From Mesodorylaimus sp. YZB2_4 (taxonomy: Eukaryota > Nematoda > Enoplea > Dorylaimida > Dorylaimidae), in NCBI GenBank assembly GCA_030248295.1, contig JASANH010001507.1:1-64000 (forward strand): a stretch of 64,000 bases of DNA, read 5' to 3'. Both the position numbers and the translations under genes were made by a program. The notes under the pieces are model-generated. The model searched no databases. It was not told where the DNA came from and saw nothing but the letters and a program-made list of their open reading frames with translations. Below are positions 57,588 through 64,000 of this stretch, one piece after another; positions within the stretch are counted from its first letter, which is position 1, and every line of letters begins with the position of its first letter.

Positions 57588-59584
57588 TCACTGCCCGTCG
57601 GCCGTGCCATTGTCGCATTGGTCGCAGAACATGGATCTAAATAGAAGAATTCATAACTTGGATCCAATGTGAAGCAAAGCACATACTTACCCATCGACGA
57701 AGAACGGCACAGGGGCCACAGCCAACGCAGCAAAGAGCGCTTCCGCTTCGACCGATCTCACTGCCTTCAGATCGTCAACATTGGCCAGGCGATCGTGAAT
57801 GCACAGATGAGGTCTCATGTTCGGGGCTGCTACGGTCGTATCTGAAGGTGCGTCTTTGATCATCCGGGCAACGTCGGCCAGCCAGTCGGTTGGCAACCAC
57901 AGGATCACTGGGCCTAGAGAGAGCGTTCCTATCAGTGGACTTTATCACATGGCAGATCAGGTCGACTCACCTTCTAACACCTTCAGGCTCCTCAAGAGCT
58001 TCCGGGCTCCCAGCAAGCCTTCGCCGTAGCGCTGTCTCAACGCTGGCACTTGCCAGTCGCCCCCCTGGAAGCATTCGGGAATGCCGGAATGTTCGGGCGG
58101 GCCGGGTTCTTGTACGTTGCGCTCCACGTCCCTCATCGTCTCGTACACGAACAAGCACGCATTGCAAATATCGACGTCTCGGTCTGCAAAGAGAGAAGGT
58201 CGTAGAAGCCCTTCTAGGCCCACATGATCTACAACCTGCGTCGGCGCAAGGGGTGACCCTCTCGTCGATGAACGTGTACCATCGGCCATTCATCGCCGCT
58301 CGGATTCGGACAAAGTAACGGCCGCCTTGCACGTCGCCCAAGTGGACCAGGATGGCTATCAGCTCGTACCAATATTCGTCGTCGCCCCACTCACGGACTT
58401 GTTCTTCGGTCAGGAAGTTGCGGAGACTGAGAACGTTCGAAAATGCGACTGGGTGCGTCAGATTCGTCTGCGCATTCCTCGCTCTGAACACGCGAAAAGA
58501 AGCTGGAAATCAATCAAGTTATATCAGCGGCCTCAATACCTGTCGAAGTGGCGTCGAAGCAAGTGCAGGTTCAGGAACCGAGGCAACGCGACTGGCCTCG
58601 CTCGCTTCTCCGCCTCCTTCCGCTGGCCGCAGTTCTGGCAGTGGTAGCCATCGATGTGCTCTTCCTGAAAGGGCGCCCATGAAAAGCTGATGGAACAAGG
58701 AAGAACTGACTCACCGCAAAGTAGAGGCTCAGACTTTGTTCGAGGCTTCTGACGTTCGTAGCCTGCAAGGCGAGGTTGTAGAAATCGTTTTCAGTCACCG
58801 GCTCCGCGCGGCACACGCCACACCTGGACGGAGAGCTGGCTGTATGCTGTCATACGAGGGCAAAAATGCCTACCTGATCGTGGATCGCAGCCTGCCTTTG
58901 AACAAGCTTTTCAGTTTTTCTTCACCCTGCCGTTCCGCGAGCACATCATCGACCCAGTTCAGGAAGAGAAGTTGAAATTCTTGAGCGTCCTGCTTCCGCG
59001 CCACGTTCAGACCAGTCGTCCTGATCAAGGCTTGCGGAGAAACCGACGTCTGCCAGCTAGCCTGCATTCGAACGAACAGGTCGCGCAGTTCTTCTACGAG
59101 CTCGTACTTCTTGCTCGGGTCGCGGCTGGCGGGCTCTGGCATCTTCCACTCGTACAGGATCCTTCGAATCGAAAGTGTGTGGAACAGCATCTGAAAAACA
59201 TTGTTGGAAAAAGCAATTGCTCAAAAAATATGCACGGTTTACTTGAAGGCACGAGTTCACGTAGCTCGTGTTGCCGAGATTGAGCAAGCCCGCTGGTACG
59301 CCCTGAAGAGCATTTCGGTGTCACATCAAAGCTCTACGATCTGCCAGCCAGGAGGACACTACGTGAAAACAAAAGATCACTTACTGATCTTCGGTTGGCC
59401 ATCTGCGGATTGATTCGTTCACGGAATTGCAGTCGGCAGAGGCAGAACGGGTCGTACTCTTTGTTGGCGTGGCATTGATCTTGGACGCAGAACTTGCCCA
59501 AAAGCATCTGCTGACGGAAGAATTCTGCTTTGCGCTGTTGACGGGCGGCGGTCATCAGTCGGAGGCACGAGCGGCGGAACAGGG
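57588..59584 (-). CDS. USP48-like ubiquitin-protease homologue lacking catalytic Cys and His (pseudo-deubiquitinase)
   Basis: Exons are 59385-59584, 59243-59302, 58874-59190, 58715-58823, 58540-58664, 58236-58483, 57971-58183, 57691-57913 and perhaps 57588-57636, with all phases consistent. The Cys box reads GLLNLGNTSYVNSCLQ; Ser (codon 59264-59266) replaces the catalytic Cys of NT(C)Y. The His box reads GDVQGGRYFVRI, with Arg in place of His of G(H)Y. The later acidic residue (WYTFIDERV) and the zinc knuckle (CGVC, CQNC) remain. QQDAQEF-like RKQDAQEFQLLFLNWVDDVL and the N-terminal cysteine pattern point to USP48. The 5' end is unresolved (candidate exon 59660-59728) and the C-terminus is shorter than USP48, about 515 aa modelled. 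Confidence 0.8.
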
Positions 59585-61788
59585 CTGCGACAGAGATGAA
59601 TAACGTTACTGACTCTGAACGCGACGGCAATCTTCCTCTCCCGACGCTCGCTTTACGTTTCCAGAAAACACGTCGTTTGGAACAATGTGCTCACTGGAAG
59701 GCACCGCACCCGGGTGATACATGATGGTGCAATTCTGATCTATGTAGGATAGGCGAGCGAACACTTATGTAGTGGCGGAATTTCCACTTAAACGCACATA
59801 CTGTATATCGCAATTCCTGGTTATAGCATAAATGCTATGCGAACAGAAGAGCAGAACTGGAAACCAGAGTGCTCGCTGGTTGGTGTTCATGGCAATAGGG
59901 ACATCGAGTAACTAAGCACCTACAATTTCGACGTGCTCTTCCGCGGCATCCTCGAGTTAGCGATTATGGCACGATTGAGATAGGCCGCCGTTTCCATCAT
60001 CTAGTGGCCATGCCGAGGCTTGACGATCCTGGACGATTACGTTCCACAAGTCGGCCTCACGTCAGACCAAAATGCCACCAAATGGCGAGCAGTGGCGTTG
60101 CTCTGTTGGATGCAGACTTCGAATTATCTCGTATCTTCGATTTGCCTGAACAGAGGAAGGAAGAAGCTACTCTGTTGACCTGTGGGCTCTGCTCTAAGCG
60201 AGTCTCTGTTTTGCAGTGGCGGACGAAACATAAATCATCTGTCGTCTCTGCTTGGTCTTGCAGAAAGTAAGCTTGGCCAACCAGCAGGTGCTTTTCTTCA
60301 AACAAACGGGCCTGCTGAATTTGCAAAAAATATGTGTCCACTAAATGTTTTTTTATTGTTTTGACTTTGCTCACTTGAGCGGAGTCCATCTTGCCTATAG
60401 CCGGCCAGCAGTCGAACCTTATTAGCATCCTGGACTGGACACTAGCTTCCTCGAACACTAGATATGTGGGTGAAGTGAACCAGCCGGTGTTCGACAGCTG
60501 AGACTGTCTAATCATTTGGCTTATGTCTCTCCACTCGGAGCATCTCGACGGTACCAGGTACGTGAGTCACCCACGGCGAGGCGTGCAAGTCAGCGAGGGC
60601 TTATGGTTCGCAAACCGACCTCCGTCACCGGTGATCGAACCCGGTACGAGGCCTGAGGCAGAATTTGAGTGGAAGCGGGTTTATATGTTTCCCCTGTAGT
60701 GAGGTCATTCGAGTGTCGCGCACTTTTGATGTACGCAGTTGCGTCTGCTGGAGCGCGCGTAGTTTTTAGGCTGCACTCTGACATGCCTCGACTCTGTATA
60801 TTGCAATATAGCGAGGCATCTCAGGCTCACGATCAGTGCTATCGTCGCATTCGCCGAGTCTGGTCGTCTCAAATTAAATCCACTAACGACCACTATGTCC
60901 CATCGCTTCTGTCCCTATCGTGCCGTCCACAGAAGCCAAGGTTTCGTGTAAGTGAACCTCAGTACACCCCAAGAGAACAGGTGTTACTTGAATTTTTCTT
61001 CTTTTTCTTACAGTCCCACCGCTCGGACCAAGTCTTTGCTCGAACAGTGTTTTATACATCGGTACACTGCTCACATGCTATGCTCACTGGGCGTCTAGCC
61101 GGAGGCCCAGCTGACTCATCAGCGGCCTGTCAATCAGCGCCGCGGGCCGACTCATCAATCGAGCCCGACTCGAATCAAAAACAAAATCAGACCACAGGTG
61201 CACTGTATGACATGGTTACTCACAATACAACCTTGCAATATGGGAGCGCTGAACCAGTGCACCACCGCGGCCATCTGCCTACCAAATCATTTTGTGTTGT
61301 TGGCACTCTCAGCAGCTGCACTGAGCCCACTGCTCAACACATCGCCTTTAGAGAAACCATTCTGGTCTACCAGCTAATGATGGCAAATCCCTCATCGACG
61401 CCGACATCGGTAAGTCGTGTCCATCTCTGCCCTTCAGTTCGTTGTTGTGTCCAGGAAGGGACTCGCACTTGCATTCATACCAGAGCTGATGTTTCCGGAA
61501 GAAGTGCAAGGCATGATTTGAAGCAAGCCGAGCCGATATTTACGACATACTTATCGAAAAGCCTCCACCAATCTTCAATAGACCAGAAAATTGATTTTAC
61601 TCTCGGCGTCGCTGATTTGACTTTTGGTAGTGGGCATGTCATTCAGAGGTCATGTTGCCTTGTGTTTTTCTGTTGAGCACTAAGCGTTGGTTGTGTTATC
61701 TTCCCATGCATACTAAAGTACATCACGAGTACTTCTCAATCACTTGATCCTTTCCAATCATTAAATGAGTCCTGTTCGCGATCACAGA
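59585..61788. other. Intergenic region, repeats, one long motif-free frame
   Basis: Contains the R3 repeat copy and a 335-codon plus-strand frame at 60669-61676 that I do not accept as a single exon. Around 61362-61620 a spliced reading through GTAAGT...TTCAG gives VVVSRKGLALAFIPELMFPE, then breaks and resumes one frame over with DIYDILIEKPPP. This looks like a decayed gene fragment of unknown family. Confidence 0.35.
60391..60430. repeat. Dispersed repeat R3, copy 2
   Basis: The first 23 bases match 39819-39841 at 22 positions, and GCATCCTGGACT follows closely, as it also does near 39662 and 49903. A short interspersed repeat; a related GGCCAGCAGTC block also occurs near 49408. Confidence 0.5.
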
Positions 61789-62371
61789 TCACTGCTTCTT
61801 GGTCAATACCTTGAAGTGATAAGGGGAGGCGAGTTTACGATTTCGGGGAACCAATACGCGATAATAGTGACGAGGGAATGCAAACAGGCAGATGGCTTCG
61901 ATCACATTCACGCCGAATAATAAGAATGAAAGGTAAACGATGGCGTGCCACGTCCCAGGAAATAAATCGTATTTCTAAAACGAAGCTTGAACTTTTTACT
62001 AGCGAGGCACGCCCGAACAAACTTACGAAAACAGTGCACGCGGCCCACTGATCAGTGACCACGTGTAATATGACCATATCCGAAATGTACCACAGGAATC
62101 CGATCACCAGAGAAGCGCAGGCCTCGTTCACGGCCACCAATCGACCAGTCGAGATGACAGCCAGAACGAAAACCACGTAAAATAGAGTCATGAGCGAGAG
62201 AAAAAACGGAAAAAGCATGATCGGGAAGCAGCCATTAGTAGACGACTCAGAGCAAAAAACATTCGACGCACCAGCTGATTGCGATGGAATAAATACGAGC
62301 AAGAAAATAATCAATGCCAGGGCCAACTCGATAAATTTGTAGGTGGTTGCGTTTCGAATGATTAAAGGCAT
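61789..62371 (-). CDS. Small four-helix membrane protein (MARVEL-like layout), unknown function
   Basis: 176 aa from two exons, 62027-62371 and 61789-61974, joined in phase 0 (donor GTAAGT, acceptor TTTTAG). The ATG at 62371 starts MPLIIRNATTYKFIELALAL, placing the first helix at once. Helices 2 and 3 are MLFPFFLSLMTLFYVVFVLA and SLVIGFLWYISDMVILHVV. Helix 4 is IVYLSFLLFGVNVIEAICLF, followed by a basic tail RVLVPRNRKLASP. The first extracellular loop has two cysteines (FCSESSTNGC). Short loops and four spans suggest a MARVEL or nematode tetraspan family, but no diagnostic motif is visible. Confidence 0.75.
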
Positions 62372-62944
62372 GATCAGCCAAATATGAAGCAAGCTCGTAA
62401 CCACATTGCACTGCACTCCTTTTGAGTCGAGTGCTGACAATGGTTCAAGTCCTGTCCTGCTCCAGAGTGTACAGTGTAGTGTAAGTGCACAGTGTAAGTG
62501 TAAAGTACTGTAAGTCCTGCTCTGGGCGACACTCTGTTTCTGCTCAATCAAGCTCGATTGATTGTTTGTTACGCTTGCTCGAACCACGGATTCCAGGGCT
62601 AGTGGGTTCGCTATGAGTCAAGTAAGGTGGCCGACTCCTTGACAAGGATGCGTTTCAGCCTACAAGCGGAATTCTGCGACCTGCAACTCGTTTGCCAATC
62701 AGTAAGCGCAGCCCATTGTGCAAGTGACGATAGGCACTCTGAGAGAGAGCGAAGCAACTTTGCTTGTTGGTGCTTCTGAGGGAAACCATCAGAACAATGG
62801 GCCATCGGAACAGGGCAACTAAATTTACCATATTTGCTGGCCATATTTGTTCAAACCGAAAATGCGACCGACCGATCCGCGCTTGATCGCTTTTGGAGGT
62901 AGCTGATTTCATATCTGATTGCCTCACATCACTCATGCCTCATT
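62372..62944. other. Intergenic region
   Basis: Upstream of the membrane protein. Contains a short tandem of GTAAGTG/GTGTAAGTG-like units near 62469-62512. No gene recognised. Confidence 0.4.
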
Positions 62945-63082
62945 TCTTTCACGCCAGGTGCGCAGTTACGGGCGAGTGTTCGACTCGCGGTCCAGTTAAT
63001 CATTTCGTAAGTGATGCGCCCCTTCGCCCTCGAGTGCACATACCTACCTGCGTTTGGTGATGTGGTAAAATATGAACATGAG
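62945..63082 (+). mobile_element. SINE copy 3, next to the copy B kinase promoter
   Basis: Reads ACGCCAGGTGCGCAGTTACG, the B-box GTGTTCGACTC, CCCTTCGCCCTCGAGTG and GTTTGGTGATGTGGTAAAA in the same order as copy 1. It ends about 300 bp upstream of the copy B kinase ATG, close to where homology with the copy A promoter stops. Confidence 0.65.
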
Positions 63083-63227
63083 CTGATTGCGCCTTTTGAT
63101 TACAGACTGTTAACTTTAATTATTTTTCCCATATCTCGGTTTGGTGCGCCATACTCTCTAATGTACCTAATTGTGGAAGGACATTTATATCACAGAACAG
63201 GGCGCGCGCTCACGGGCGTGGCTGGCC

Positions 63228-63262
63228 GTCCAATCAGACAGGCGACTTACTTTACATTCTCT
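63228..63262 (+). promoter_or_regulatory. CCAAT box in the copy B kinase promoter
   Basis: CCAATCAG begins at 63230 and is followed about 17 nt later by ACTTTACATTCTC, about 145 nt upstream of the copy B ATG. This matches the arrangement in front of copy A. Inferred promoter element; the transcription start is not visible from sequence. Confidence 0.4.
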
Positions 63263-63375
63263 GAGCAAAAGTACATAAGGCATGATGAGGAACGAGTCAT
63301 TCGAGCAGAGTGCGGTCGTCGGGTGCAGTCGGTTGTCGTTGAACCAGTGCGAGACTGTTGGAAGTCGGCTTGGCC

Positions 63376-64000
63376 ATGTCGCATACGTCGCACACGAACA
63401 CGAGCGAAAAGTCGGACGCGTCGGTGAGTACCTGGTGAAGCTTGGGCAACTTTCTGTGCTATTTCTATGCTTCCAGCTCGACATCGACAAGATCTTCTAC
63501 CGAGACCTGCAGCGACAATTCGTGGTCGATCTGCTGAAGAAAGAGGGCGACTTCCTGCTGCGCCGCGGATCGGACGGAGGAACTGTGCTCAGCGTGAACC
63601 ACAATCAAGAAATCATGCACTTCAAGTTTGGCGAGCGACAGCGGGTAAGTGACTCGCACTGGTGCTGAGGGTGCAGAGGGATCAAAGCCTTTCGAAGGCA
63701 GCCCTAACAGCAGTCCCGATTTGAATGTTGGCGTTTCAGGAGTACAAGTTCGATGGCCCCGTGTTCAACTCCCTGCAAGGACTGCTGGCCCACTATCATC
63801 ACACGCAGAAAGCCGTGACGAAAGGGAGCGGTTGCAAGTTGGTGACTCCAGTCATGGTCGAGTTCGAGTTGATCGATCCGAAGCGCGTAAAACTGGAGAA
63901 GCAGTTGGGCGCGGTGAGTTCTCGTGTTGGACAAGAGCAATCCTGAATAAGCCTTATACACTCATCGTTTCAGGGAAACTTTGGCCAAGTGTGGCGTGCG
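63376..64000 (+). CDS. FER-like SH2-domain non-receptor tyrosine kinase, 5' part (copy B)
   Basis: Inverted duplicate of the kinase at 1-1062, running out of the right edge of the window. Exons are 63376-63423, 63477-63644, 63740-63913 and 63974 onwards; only 27 nt of the glycine-loop exon are inside. The first three exons encode the same protein as copy A (16, 56 and 58 codons), so the coding differences are synonymous. Introns are almost identical too; intron 3 matches over its whole length. Homology extends about 150 bp upstream of the ATG. Copy B has a perfect GTGAGT donor after exon 1, where copy A has GTGGGT. Catalytic residues lie outside the window, so whether this copy is complete cannot be judged. 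Confidence 0.88.

Noticed and set aside
60669-61676. 335-codon open frame as a gene
   Set aside because: It runs across plausible introns and low-complexity sequence, composition is unlike a protein, and no motif is present; other frames give better local coding signals.

Overview
The window is animal nuclear DNA, with short spliced GT-AG introns and no bacterial features. The gene content points to a nematode: a NAS-type astacin (astacin-EGF-CUB-TSP1), an EB-module secreted protein, duplicated FER-like SH2 tyrosine kinases, a TTBK/CK1-type kinase and a PP1-like phosphatase relic. One intron of the calcium-channel gene has AT-AC ends with U12-type signals. C. elegans is known to lack the minor spliceosome, so I infer an early-diverging nematode lineage or another ecdysozoan that kept it. 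I cannot name the species.

Layout. 1-1062 (-): 5' part of an SH2-tyrosine kinase. 1525-1908: a 24-copy 16-bp minisatellite. 2136-4484 (-): astacin metalloprotease. 6166-7457 (+): short-chain dehydrogenase with one in-frame TGA. 7721-8669 (-): EB-module protein. 9625-10420: a hAT-like transposon with a nested SINE. 11498-12034 (-): four-helix membrane protein. 14892-17151 (+): lineage-specific secreted protein. 18236-19990 (-): a decayed LINE. 21839-36934 (-): T-type (Cav3) calcium channel, 31 coding exons plus one alternative exon. 38871-42973 (-): UCP4-like mitochondrial carrier. 43385-45180 (+): KCMF1. 45463-46885 (-): TBRG1-like coiled-coil protein. 47214-48946 (+): cyclin J. About 50543-50770 (-): DEG/ENaC-like orphan exon. 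51081-52380 (+): TTBK-type kinase with in-frame stops. 54950-56063 (+): PP1-like pseudogene. 57588-59584 (-): USP48-like protein that has lost its catalytic Cys and His. 61789-62371 (-): second small membrane protein. 63376-64000 (+): a near-identical inverted copy of the kinase seen at the left edge.

How the genes relate. The middle block (channel, UCP4, KCMF1, coiled-coil gene, cyclin J) is conserved housekeeping or neuronal material. It includes two divergent promoters (UCP4/KCMF1 and coiled-coil/cyclin J) and one convergent pair (KCMF1/coiled-coil). The flanks hold fast-evolving families: two FER-like kinases, one TTBK-like kinase and one PP1-like phosphatase. In C. elegans these families are expanded and sperm-enriched (SPE-8, SPE-6, GSP-3/4). 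Several flank genes carry premature stops, and the flanks are rich in mobile elements.

Best leads: the AT-AC intron between channel exons 1 and 2; the tandem mutually exclusive exons for the channel domain II turret; the USP48-like pseudo-deubiquitinase; and the inverted kinase duplication framing the window.
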